DNA from: an uncultured Lachnospiraceae bacterium | GTDB lineage: Bacteria > Bacillota > Clostridia > Lachnospirales > Lachnospiraceae | Direction: 5' to 3' | Assembly (NCBI GenBank): GCA_910588865.1 | Contig: CAJUSJ010000028.1 | Coordinates: 662 to 46,273 of the forward strand | Length of the DNA: 45,612 bases | Part shown: positions 15,740 through 22,509 of the stretch, piece after piece | Layout of the letters: each line of letters opens with the position of its first letter | Position numbering within the stretch: position 1 is the first letter of the stretch | Position numbers and translations under genes: made by a program | Notes under the pieces: model-generated | Databases searched by the model: none | Seen by the model: only the letters and a program-made list of their open reading frames with translations | Told to the model about the DNA's origin: nothing

Positions 15740-16656
15740 TGGTGTCAGTGTACAACGAGGAGGAGGTGCTGGAACAGTTTTACCAGGAAACCAGGGCTGT
15801 CCTTGAAGAGCTGCCTTGGGACTATGAGCTTTTGTTTGTCAATGACGGAAGCTGGGACAGGAGCCCTGAGATCTTAAAGGGACTGGCAGGCCGGGATCCC
15901 CATGTAAAGCTCATCAGCTTTTCCAGAAATTTCGGTCACGAGGCTGCCATGATCGCGGGCCTGGACCACAGCGGCGGTGACGGAATCGTCTGTATGGACG
16001 CGGACTTGCAGCATCCGCCTGCCTGTCTTCCCCAGATTACGGAAAAGTTTGACCAGGGCTATGAGGTGGTCAGCATGGTTCGGACCAAAAACGAGTCCGC
16101 GGGATGGTTTAAGAACCTGTGTTCCGTTGGATTTTACAAGGTCATCAATGTAATGTCGGATGTGAGATTCGAGAGCAATGCCTCAGACTTTTTTGGCGTC
16201 AGCAGCAGGGTGGCTCAGGTGCTTAAGAAAAATTACCGGGAACGGGTGCGTTTTTTGCGGGGCTATGTGCAGAACGTGGGATTTTCCAAAACCACTATCC
16301 AGTACGAGGCCGGGGCAAGAGCGGCAGGGGAGAGCAAGTACAGCTTAAGAAAACTGTTCCGGTTTTCCGTGAATACCATTGTCTGTTTTTCCAATCTCCC
16401 ACTGAAGCTGGGCATCTACGCGGGGGTGCTGGCCGCCTGTATTGGCATGGTGGTGATGATCTACACTCTCCTCACCAGAAACGGAGCGCCCAGCGGTTAC
16501 GCGACCATTGTGGTGCTGATCTGTTTCATGTTCGCGATCCTGTTTGTGATCGTGGGCATCATTGGCGAGTACATCGCGATTCTTTTTACAGAATTAAAGG
16601 ATCGCCCTATCTATATTGTGGAAGAGACACAGAATCTGGATCAAACAGTTGAATAG
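15718..16656 (+). CDS. GtrB-like polyprenyl-phosphate glycosyltransferase
   Basis: A 312-residue GT2 enzyme with two C-terminal transmembrane helices (about residues 232-254 and 265-291). It moves a sugar from a nucleotide donor onto polyprenyl phosphate inside the cell. The catalytic pattern is seen: SIVVSVYNEEEVLEQF (residues 6-21), FVNDGSWDRS near 40, CMDADLQHPP near 97 and the RFLRGYVQNVGF region near 178. The sugar-lipid product would be used by the GT-C-like proteins earlier in the operon. It is the last gene of the operon. Confidence 0.85.
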   Translation: MGKRLSIVVSVYNEEEVLEQFYQETRAVLEELPWDYELLFVNDGSWDRSPEILKGLAGRDPHVKLISFSRNFGHEAAMIAGLDHSGGDGIVCMDADLQHPPACLPQITEKFDQGYEVVSMVRTKNESAGWFKNLCSVGFYKVINVMSDVRFESNASDFFGVSSRVAQVLKKNYRERVRFLRGYVQNVGFSKTTIQYEAGARAAGESKYSLRKLFRFSVNTIVCFSNLPLKLGIYAGVLAACIGMVVMIYTLLTRNGAPSGYATIVVLICFMFAILFVIVGIIGEYIAILFTELKDRPIYIVEETQNLDQTVE

Positions 16657-16697
16657 GTGGCGGAGCATCCGCTGGCCGGGCGCATAGAGGTTCATAC
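16656..16697. repeat. Palindromic intergenic repeat (copy 2)
   Basis: GGTGGCGGAGCATCCGCTGG begins this unit, which continues with CCGGGCGCATAGAGGTT. It matches 26486-26520 (GGTGGCGCATCCGCTGCCGG, then GCGCATGAAGGTT) with small gaps, and the reverse strand of about 23893-23920. It begins at the end of the glycan operon. A weaker hairpin AGGTC/GACCT follows at 16708-16725 and could help stop transcription. Confidence 0.6.
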
Positions 16698-16747
16698 AAT
16701 TACTGGTAGGTCGACAGGCTGACCTGTTTCCTTATAAAATTCGGATA

Positions 16748-16774
16748 CACTATCTTGTAAAAAAGGAGATAGTG
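16748..16774 (+). promoter_or_regulatory. Inverted repeat enclosing the ribosome binding site of the XRE gene
   Basis: CACTATC (16748-16754) and GATAGTG (16768-16774) form a 7-base-pair stem whose loop and edge contain AAAAGGAG, the ribosome binding site for the ATG at 16777. This may be an operator of the XRE protein or an RNA hairpin that limits translation. Symmetry is seen; function is inferred. Confidence 0.4.
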
Positions 16775-16776
16775 GC

Positions 16777-17016
16777 ATGAGGATTTATGAGGCGACGAAT
16801 TTGAGGATCAATGAACTCCGGATGGAGAGAAGGATGTCAGAATATGCCCTGATCTACCAAACCGGCATGCCCCCATCAACAGTAAAAAGTATCCTCCACG
16901 GAAAGAGTCAGAATCCAGGTATTGTCAATGTAAAGAAGATCGCGGAAGGGCTTGGAGTGACCATAAGAGAGTTTTATGATTCCGATATTTTTGACGAGCT
17001 GGAGCCGGAAGATTGA
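16777..17016 (+). CDS. XRE-family helix-turn-helix regulator
   Basis: A 79-residue protein that is almost wholly one Cro/C1-type DNA-binding domain: NLRINELRMERRMSEYALIY, then the recognition segment PPSTVKSILHGKSQNPG, and VKKIAEGLGVTIREFYDS at the end. It lies 46 bases before pyrC on the same strand with no terminator between, so the two are probably co-transcribed. The target is unknown; it may regulate its own operon. Confidence 0.8.
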   Translation: MRIYEATNLRINELRMERRMSEYALIYQTGMPPSTVKSILHGKSQNPGIVNVKKIAEGLGVTIREFYDSDIFDELEPED

Positions 17017-17062
17017 CGGAAGAAGTCCGGAGCGGCTCAAAGGAGATGAAGAGGTGAAAAAT

Positions 17063-18337
17063 ATGATTTTGATCCATGGCGGATGCGTCATAGACCCGGA
17101 GAACAAAAGCCAGCGGGTGGCGGATGTGGTGATAGAAGACGGGAAGATTAGGGGTATCGGTGTTTTTGACAATGACGGCACCTACGACCAGGTGATTGAG
17201 GCCTCCGGTCTGGTGGTGGCTCCGGGCCTGGTGGATGTCCATGTGCATTTCAGGGACCCGGGACTTACTTATAAGGAGGATATCCACACAGGGGCGGGGG
17301 CGGCCGCGGCGGGAGGATTTACCACAGTGGTGTGTATGGCCAACACAAAACCGCCGGTGGACAGCCTAAAGACCTTAAACCATGTGATCGAAGAGGGAAA
17401 GAAGACAGGGATCCATGTGCTTGCGGCCAGCGCGGTGACAGTGGGGATGAAGGGAGAGGAACTGGTGGACATGAAGGCTCTCCATGAGGCGGGAGCCGCG
17501 GGGTTCACAGACGACGGCATCCCTCTGATGGATGAGGAACTGCTTGAGAGGGCCATGAGACAGGCCGCGGTCATGAACGTGCCCATAAGCCTTCACGAGG
17601 AGGACCCTTCTTACATCAAGGAAAATGGTATTAACCACGGCGCTGTGTCGGACAAACTGGGCATTTACGGCTCCCCGGCCCGGGCGGAGGAGACCTTGAT
17701 CCAAAGAGACATATTGTTTGCCCTGCGCACAGGAGCCAAGGTGAATATCCAGCATATCAGCTCCGCCGGAGGGGTGGATATGGTCAGGCAGGCGAAACGG
17801 ATGGGAGGCGCTGTGTGGGCAGAGGTGACTCCCCATCATTTTACCCTGACAGAGGAGGCTGTGCTCAGGTACGGCACTCTGGCCAAGATGAACCCTCCTC
17901 TCAGGACAGAGGAGGACCGGCAGGCCCTGATACGGGGGCTTCAGGATGGGACCATTGATATGATCGCCACAGACCACGCGCCTCACAGTAAAGAGGAGAA
18001 GGACAGGCCTCTCACCCAGGCTCCCAGCGGGATCACGGGGCTGGAGACCTCTCTGGCATTAGGTATCACGGAGCTGGTGGACAAAAAATATCTGACCATG
18101 CCGGAGCTGATGGAGAAGATGAGTCTAAATCCCGCGAGGCTCTACAACCTAGACTGCGGAAGGATGAAAGCGGGAGCCCCGGCGGATCTGGTGATCTTTG
18201 ACCCAGATGAGGAATTTACGGTGGATAAATTCCACTCCAAGGCGGACAACTCCCCCTTTAAAGGCTGGAAGCTCAAAGGAAAGACGCGGTACACTATCTG
18301 TGAGGGGAAAGTGGTTTACCAGAGGGAAAACCTTTAA
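17063..18337 (+). CDS. pyrC: Dihydroorotase
   Basis: A 424-residue metal-dependent amidohydrolase that closes carbamoyl aspartate to dihydroorotate in pyrimidine synthesis. The zinc site DVHVHFRDPGLTYKED is near residues 53-68, DDGIPL near 152 and the catalytic aspartate in MIATDHAPHSKEEKD near 303. The ATG at 17063 follows GAGGTG and gives the normal start MILIHGGCVIDP; a GTG at 17054 would add three residues and is possible. No other pyrimidine genes are adjacent. Confidence 0.93.
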   Translation: MILIHGGCVIDPENKSQRVADVVIEDGKIRGIGVFDNDGTYDQVIEASGLVVAPGLVDVHVHFRDPGLTYKEDIHTGAGAAAAGGFTTVVCMANTKPPVDSLKTLNHVIEEGKKTGIHVLAASAVTVGMKGEELVDMKALHEAGAAGFTDDGIPLMDEELLERAMRQAAVMNVPISLHEEDPSYIKENGINHGAVSDKLGIYGSPARAEETLIQRDILFALRTGAKVNIQHISSAGGVDMVRQAKRMGGAVWAEVTPHHFTLTEEAVLRYGTLAKMNPPLRTEEDRQALIRGLQDGTIDMIATDHAPHSKEEKDRPLTQAPSGITGLETSLALGITELVDKKYLTMPELMEKMSLNPARLYNLDCGRMKAGAPADLVIFDPDEEFTVDKFHSKADNSPFKGWKLKGKTRYTICEGKVVYQRENL

Positions 18338-18346
18338 CATAACCGC

Positions 18347-18375
18347 TTTACACTTATTCCCGGGTTTGATATAAT
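18347..18375 (+). promoter_or_regulatory. Promoter of the small-protein/HIT operon
   Basis: TTTACA (18347-18352) and TATAAT (18370-18375) have a 17-base spacer, a near-consensus vegetative promoter beginning nine bases after the pyrC stop. It drives the gene at 18416. Confidence 0.75.
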
Positions 18376-18415
18376 GAAGCCATGATATAAACCATGTTTG
18401 AGGAGAGGTGAATGT

Positions 18416-18586
18416 ATGCCGACTAACGAAAAAGAGTACAATGGTTATCTTATCGACCAGCTCAGGCTTTTAAAGAGAATCGAGGAAGTAACCAAGGACA
18501 AAGAAGCGTTAGAGGTTATTGCCTTTGAACGTGAATTTATTGAGCAGAAACTGTATCAGAATCCGGCCTTAGGCCAGAACAAGTAA
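18416..18586 (+). CDS. Small conserved-looking protein upstream of HIT
   Basis: A 56-residue, charged, probably helical protein (MPTNEKEYNGYLIDQLRLLK, then RIEEVTKDKEALEVIAFERE and FIEQKLYQ). The ATG at 18416 has AGGAGAGGTG before it and a good promoter 40 bases upstream. The HIT gene starts 13 bases after its stop, so the pair is an operon. Regular spacing of Leu and Ile suggests a two-helix hairpin. I do not recognise a family or function. Confidence 0.7.
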   Translation: MPTNEKEYNGYLIDQLRLLKRIEEVTKDKEALEVIAFEREFIEQKLYQNPALGQNK

Positions 18587-18599
18587 AGGAGAAGATTTC

Positions 18600-19019
18600 A
18601 TGAAAGATCAGAATTGCGCGTACTGCGTTCAGGGGGAACTGGTGGCAAAGTTTGGATATCCGGTGTGTGCCATGGACACAGGGTATCTGTACATCTTTAA
18701 GGAGCAGAGCAAGCCGGGCCGCGTAATCCTTGCCTACAAGGATCATGTCAGCGAGATGATCGACATCAGCGATGAGGACCGGAACGCCTTTTTCGCGGAT
18801 GTGGCAAAGGTTGCCAGGGCTGTCCACAAGGTGTTCAACCCGGACAAGGTAAACTACGGCGCTTACGGAGACACCGGCTGTCATCTCCACATGCATATTG
18901 TGCCTAAGTACAACGGCGGCGACGAGTGGGGCGGTACCTTCCAGATGAATCCGGACAAGACGTATCTGACCGAGGAAGAATATGAAGCCATGGCCGAGAA
19001 GCTGAGAGCGGCTCTGTAA
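18600..19019 (+). CDS. HIT-family nucleotide hydrolase
   Basis: A 139-residue histidine-triad protein. The triad HLHMHIVPKY is near residues 98-107, preceded by the alpha/beta core with RVILAYKDHVSEMIDISDED. An N-terminal CAYC (residues 6-9) may bind metal, as in several bacterial HIT proteins. HIT proteins hydrolyse nucleoside phosphoramidates or dinucleotides; the substrate here is not known. Ribosome binding site AAAGGAG precedes the ATG, and a clear terminator follows the stop by 10 bases. Confidence 0.9.
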   Translation: MKDQNCAYCVQGELVAKFGYPVCAMDTGYLYIFKEQSKPGRVILAYKDHVSEMIDISDEDRNAFFADVAKVARAVHKVFNPDKVNYGAYGDTGCHLHMHIVPKYNGGDEWGGTFQMNPDKTYLTEEEYEAMAEKLRAAL

Positions 19020-19029
19020 TGACACAAAG

Positions 19030-19065
19030 ATGGTCAGCCTGTTTGATCAGGCTGGCCATTTTTTC
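19030..19065 (+). terminator. Intrinsic terminator after the HIT gene
   Basis: ATGGTCAGCCTG (19030-19041) pairs with CAGGCTGGCCAT (19048-19059), with one G-U pair. A run of T follows. This is a textbook stem and tail. Confidence 0.9.
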
Positions 19066-19153
19066 CCTATTTGATCCGCCCTGTTTACACCTGGGGCGGG
19101 AATCAGCTGGGTCACACCAACTGACTGGCGGAAACGGAGGAATTTACAGATTG

Positions 19154-20374
19154 ATGGAACGAATCGGAATTCAGTTGGAAGAAGCGGCAGGGCTTATCGC
19201 GGAACATATACAGCCTGTCCGGGATGTGGAGACAGTGGAGCTGGCGGAGGCGGCGGGAAGAATTCTTGCCAGGGAATATTATTCAGACATGGACAATCCA
19301 CCCTTTGACCGTTCTCCGCTGGACGGTTACGCTTTCCGAAGCCAGGATGTGGCCCAGGCCAGGGAAGAGCTCCCCATAGAGTTAAAGGTCACGGAAATTT
19401 TGTACGCGGGAAGCTGGTACAAAGGGAAGGTGGAACCTGGGCAGGCGGTGAGGATCATGACAGGAGCTCCCATCCCGCCGGGAGCGGACTGTGTGATCCG
19501 CCAGGAGGAAGTGACAATTCTGACCGGCCCGCCGGATTCCGTGCTCATCCCCCATCCGATGAAGGCTTTTGAAAATTATTGTTTTCAAGGGGAGGATATA
19601 AAGGAGGGAACCCTTCTCCTGGAAAAAGGCACATCCGTAGGTTATCTGGAGCAGGGGATTCTGGCGTCCGTGGGCATTGCCAAAGTGGAAGTCTACCGAA
19701 GACCCAGGATCGCTTTTTATGTCGCGGGAGACGAGCTGTGCGCGGCGGGAGAGGGGAGGAAGCCGGGAAAGATCTATGACGCCAATTACTGGATCCTGTC
19801 AGGCCGTCTGAAAGAACTGGGATATTCCCCAATAAAGAGCCGGATGGTGGGGGATGATCCTGAGGCCGTGGCCCGGGAGATTGAGGAAGTTATTGACCAG
19901 GTGGACCTGATAATCACCACAGGAGGAGTGTCTGTGGGGGACAAAGATATTTTCCACCAGGTACTGCCCCTTCTGGGTGCCGAGAGGCTGTTTTGGAGAG
20001 TTAAGATGAAACCAGGTACCCCGGCCATGTTTGCCCTCTTCCGGGGAAAGCCCATGATCCACCTCTCCGGCAATCCCTTTGCCGCCGCCGCTACCTTAGA
20101 ACTTCTGGTCCGTCCGGCTCTGTTTAAGCTTACAGGCGACAGCTGCCTGGCCCAAAAGCGGGTGAAGGCTGTGCTGGGTTCCTCCTTCAAAAAGTCAGGG
20201 GGACGCCGGTTTGTCAGGGGCTGCCTGGAAAATGGGACAGTAACCCTGCCGCCCATGGAAAAGCACGCCTCCGGGATGCTCTTTTCCATGAAAGATTGTA
20301 ACTGCCTGGTCGATTTTCCTCCATCAAAGACTCCCATGAAAGCCGGAGACATAGTGGATGTGGTTCTGTTGTGA
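19154..20374 (+). CDS. moeA: Molybdopterin molybdotransferase
   Basis: A 406-residue MoeA-family protein that inserts molybdate into adenylylated molybdopterin. Motifs are DNPPFDRSPLDGYAF (near residue 47), MTGAPIPPGADCVIRQE (near 105), TTGGVSVGDKD (near 255) and MKPGTPAMF (near 285), then LSGNPFAAAATLELLVRP. The start is the ATG at 19154 with GGAGGA eleven bases before it; TTG at 19151 is an alternative. It stands alone without moa or mob genes; a longer frame to 19019 runs through the HIT terminator and is not credible. Confidence 0.9.
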   Translation: MERIGIQLEEAAGLIAEHIQPVRDVETVELAEAAGRILAREYYSDMDNPPFDRSPLDGYAFRSQDVAQAREELPIELKVTEILYAGSWYKGKVEPGQAVRIMTGAPIPPGADCVIRQEEVTILTGPPDSVLIPHPMKAFENYCFQGEDIKEGTLLLEKGTSVGYLEQGILASVGIAKVEVYRRPRIAFYVAGDELCAAGEGRKPGKIYDANYWILSGRLKELGYSPIKSRMVGDDPEAVAREIEEVIDQVDLIITTGGVSVGDKDIFHQVLPLLGAERLFWRVKMKPGTPAMFALFRGKPMIHLSGNPFAAAATLELLVRPALFKLTGDSCLAQKRVKAVLGSSFKKSGGRRFVRGCLENGTVTLPPMEKHASGMLFSMKDCNCLVDFPPSKTPMKAGDIVDVVLL

Positions 20375-20393
20375 TAAAAATCTCCTAAAACCC

Positions 20394-20421
20394 TTGCAAA
20401 TTGGGAAATTTCATGTAAAAT
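20394..20421 (+). promoter_or_regulatory. Promoter of the ABC-F gene
   Basis: TTGCAA (20394-20399) and TAAAAT (20416-20421) have a 16-base spacer, just before the hairpin at 20436. A transcript from it would begin with that hairpin. Confidence 0.5.
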
Positions 20422-20435
20422 AAGATTGATATAGC

Positions 20436-20465
20436 AAATGGGGCCCCGTCAAGGACCCCATTTTT
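20436..20465 (+). terminator. Hairpin with T run between moeA and the ABC-F gene; possible attenuator
   Basis: AAATGGGG (20436-20443) pairs with CCCCATTT (20456-20463) and five T residues follow. It could end moeA transcripts, but it also lies at the start of transcripts from the promoter at 20394-20421 and only 22 bases before the ABC-F start. Genes for ABC-F proteins are often controlled by attenuation. Confidence 0.6.
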
Positions 20466-20487
20466 ACAAGACTGAGAGGTGAAAGAG

Positions 20488-22128
20488 ATGATTAGCGCGA
20501 ACAATGTAACACTGCGTGTGGGCAAGAAGGCGTTATTTGAGGATGTGAATATCAAGTTTACAGAGGGCAACTGTTATGGTCTTATCGGAGCTAATGGCGC
20601 GGGAAAATCTACATTTTTAAAGATTTTGTCAGGCCAGCTGGATTCTACCACCGGGGATGTGGTGATCACTCCCGGACAGCGTCTGTCCTTTTTGCAGCAG
20701 GATCATTTTAAATATGACGAATATCCTGTGCTGGACACGGTGATCATGGGAAATCCCCGTCTCTACCAGGTGATGAAGGAAAAAGACGCCATCTACATGA
20801 AGGAGGATTTCAGCGACGAGGATGGTATCCGAGCGGCGGACTTGGAGGCAGAGTTCGCGGAGATGAACGGATGGGAGGCAGAGTCTGACGCCGCCAACCT
20901 GCTTAACGGCCTGGGAGTGGACACAGAGTATCACAATACCCTGATGAAGGATCTGGTGGGATCTTTGAAGGTGAAGGTGCTGCTGGCCCAGGCTCTTTTT
21001 GGCAACCCGGACATCCTGCTTTTAGATGAGCCTACCAACCACCTGGATTTGGATGCCATCGCCTGGCTGGAGGAATTCCTCATCGGGTTTGAGAACACAG
21101 TGATCGTGGTGTCCCATGACCGGTATTTCCTCAACAAAGTGTGCACCCACACAGCGGATATTGATTATGGCAAGATTCAGCTGTACGCCGGAAACTATGA
21201 TTTCTGGTACGAGTCCAGCCAGCTGATGGTCCGCCAGATGAAGGAGGCGAACAGGAAGAAGGAGGAGAAGATCAAGGAGCTGCAGGAATTTATCCAGAGA
21301 TTCTCAGCCAATGCCTCCAAGTCCAAGCAGGCCACCTCAAGAAAACGGGCCCTGGAAAAGATTGAGCTGGACGACATCAAGCCATCCAGCAGAAAGTACC
21401 CATATATCGACTTCCGCCCCTTCCGGGAGATCGGCAATGAGGTTCTGACCGTGCAGAATCTGTCCAAGACCATTGACGGGGTCAAGGTCCTTGACAACAT
21501 CTCCTTTATCCTGAGCAGGGAGGACAAGGTGGCTCTGGTGGGGCCCAATGAGCACGCCAAGACTACTCTGTTCAAGATCCTGGCAGGTGAGATGGAGCCT
21601 GACGAGGGAAGCTATAAGTGGGGACTGACCACCACCCAGTCCTATTTCCCCAAAGACAATTCAGCGGAGTTTGCCACTGACGACACCATCGTGGACTGGC
21701 TGACTCAGTATTCACCGGAAAAGGATGCCACCTATGTGAGAGGCTTTTTGGGAAGAATGCTTTTTGCCGGGGAAGATGGAGTGAAGAAGCTGAAAGTTCT
21801 GTCCGGAGGCGAGAAGGTTCGCTGTATGCTGTCCAAGCTGATGATCTCTGGCGCGAACGTGCTGATGCTTGATGAACCCACAGATCACCTGGATATGGAG
21901 GCCATCACGGCTCTGAATAACGGCCTGATGAAATTCCCCGGCGTGCTGATCTTCTCCTCCCGCGACCATCAGATCGTCCAGACTACGGCTAACCGGATCA
22001 TGGAGATCGTAAACGGCCAGCTCATCGACAAGATCACCACCTATGACGAGTACTTAGAGAATGATGAGATGGCCCGGAAGAGACAGGTGTTTACAGTTGT
22101 GGGCAAGGAAGAGACAGAAGACAGATAA
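20488..22128 (+). CDS. ABC-F family ATPase (YkpA/YbiT type)
   Basis: A 546-residue protein with two ATPase domains and no membrane segments, as in ABC-F translation factors that act at the ribosomal E site. Domain 1 has Walker A GANGAGKSTFL (near residue 35) and Walker B DILLLDEPTNHLD (near 175). A charged linker rich in Lys and Glu (about 235-290) is the P-site tRNA-interacting motif. Domain 2 has a degenerate Walker A, GPNEHAKTTL, with Ala for Gly before Lys, and signature LSGGEKVRC. The degenerate second loop is typical of the YkpA/YbiT branch. I chose the ATG 20488 after GAGGTG. Confidence 0.88.
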   Translation: MISANNVTLRVGKKALFEDVNIKFTEGNCYGLIGANGAGKSTFLKILSGQLDSTTGDVVITPGQRLSFLQQDHFKYDEYPVLDTVIMGNPRLYQVMKEKDAIYMKEDFSDEDGIRAADLEAEFAEMNGWEAESDAANLLNGLGVDTEYHNTLMKDLVGSLKVKVLLAQALFGNPDILLLDEPTNHLDLDAIAWLEEFLIGFENTVIVVSHDRYFLNKVCTHTADIDYGKIQLYAGNYDFWYESSQLMVRQMKEANRKKEEKIKELQEFIQRFSANASKSKQATSRKRALEKIELDDIKPSSRKYPYIDFRPFREIGNEVLTVQNLSKTIDGVKVLDNISFILSREDKVALVGPNEHAKTTLFKILAGEMEPDEGSYKWGLTTTQSYFPKDNSAEFATDDTIVDWLTQYSPEKDATYVRGFLGRMLFAGEDGVKKLKVLSGGEKVRCMLSKLMISGANVLMLDEPTDHLDMEAITALNNGLMKFPGVLIFSSRDHQIVQTTANRIMEIVNGQLIDKITTYDEYLENDEMARKRQVFTVVGKEETEDR

Positions 22129-22509
22129 ATAAACGGATTATCCGGGAGAGGATTCTGTTTTTCCAACTGAAGATACAGGTTTATTGGGGATTAAAAAAGG
22201 AAAGACGCTCCGGTTGGCGGCAAGTTTTTGGCACTGGTTATATTTTTGGCGGTTGATTTGGTTTCTTTCCTGTGTCTATAGGACTTCTGTATTGACGGGA
22301 ATATATTGACAAAAAGGTGTTCGTGCGGCTGTCAGAGAATGGATTCACTGGTTAAATTCGTTAAGGAGTCTTGGTTTCAATAGAAAATTATGTTAGTATT
22401 TTCTGTGTTTATAGATTAGTTGTCCTGTACCAAAATGTGTGCCCTCGGGTATACATTTTAACTTGCTATAAAAGCCCCACAGGCAAATATGATTTAGGAG
22501 GAAAAGGTT
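22129..22509 (+). other. 381-base gap upstream of the Ig-like lipoprotein
   Basis: There is no gene of note and it is A+T-rich like the next gene. A hairpin of 12 base pairs, AAAATGTGTGCC with GGTATACATTTT (22432-22459, two G-U pairs, loop CTCG), is the only clear structure. The last 25 bases hold the AGGAGG ribosome binding site of the lipoprotein. Confidence 0.5.
22432..22459 (+). terminator. Terminator-like hairpin before the lipoprotein
   Basis: AAAATGTGTGCC (22432-22443) pairs with GGTATACATTTT (22448-22459), with A and T runs on the two sides, so it could act both ways. It is 50 bases upstream of the lipoprotein start. Confidence 0.5.

Noticed and set aside
3533..16656. Possible lipopolysaccharide locus of a Gram-negative bacterium
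   Set aside because: The gene names rfb and gmh suggest this, but no lipid A, Wzx/Wzy or outer-membrane gene is present and the neighbouring genes are Clostridia-like; GDP-heptose genes also occur in Gram-positive S-layer glycans.
19019..19153. N-terminal extension of MoeA from 19019
   Set aside because: The extra 45 codons read through the HIT terminator and have no relation to the family, and a better start with GGAGGA lies downstream.
22129..22509. Riboswitch (for example GEMM or c-di-GMP II) in the gap before the lipoprotein
   Set aside because: The sequence was scanned by eye for the conserved cores, and none fits; only one plain hairpin is convincing.
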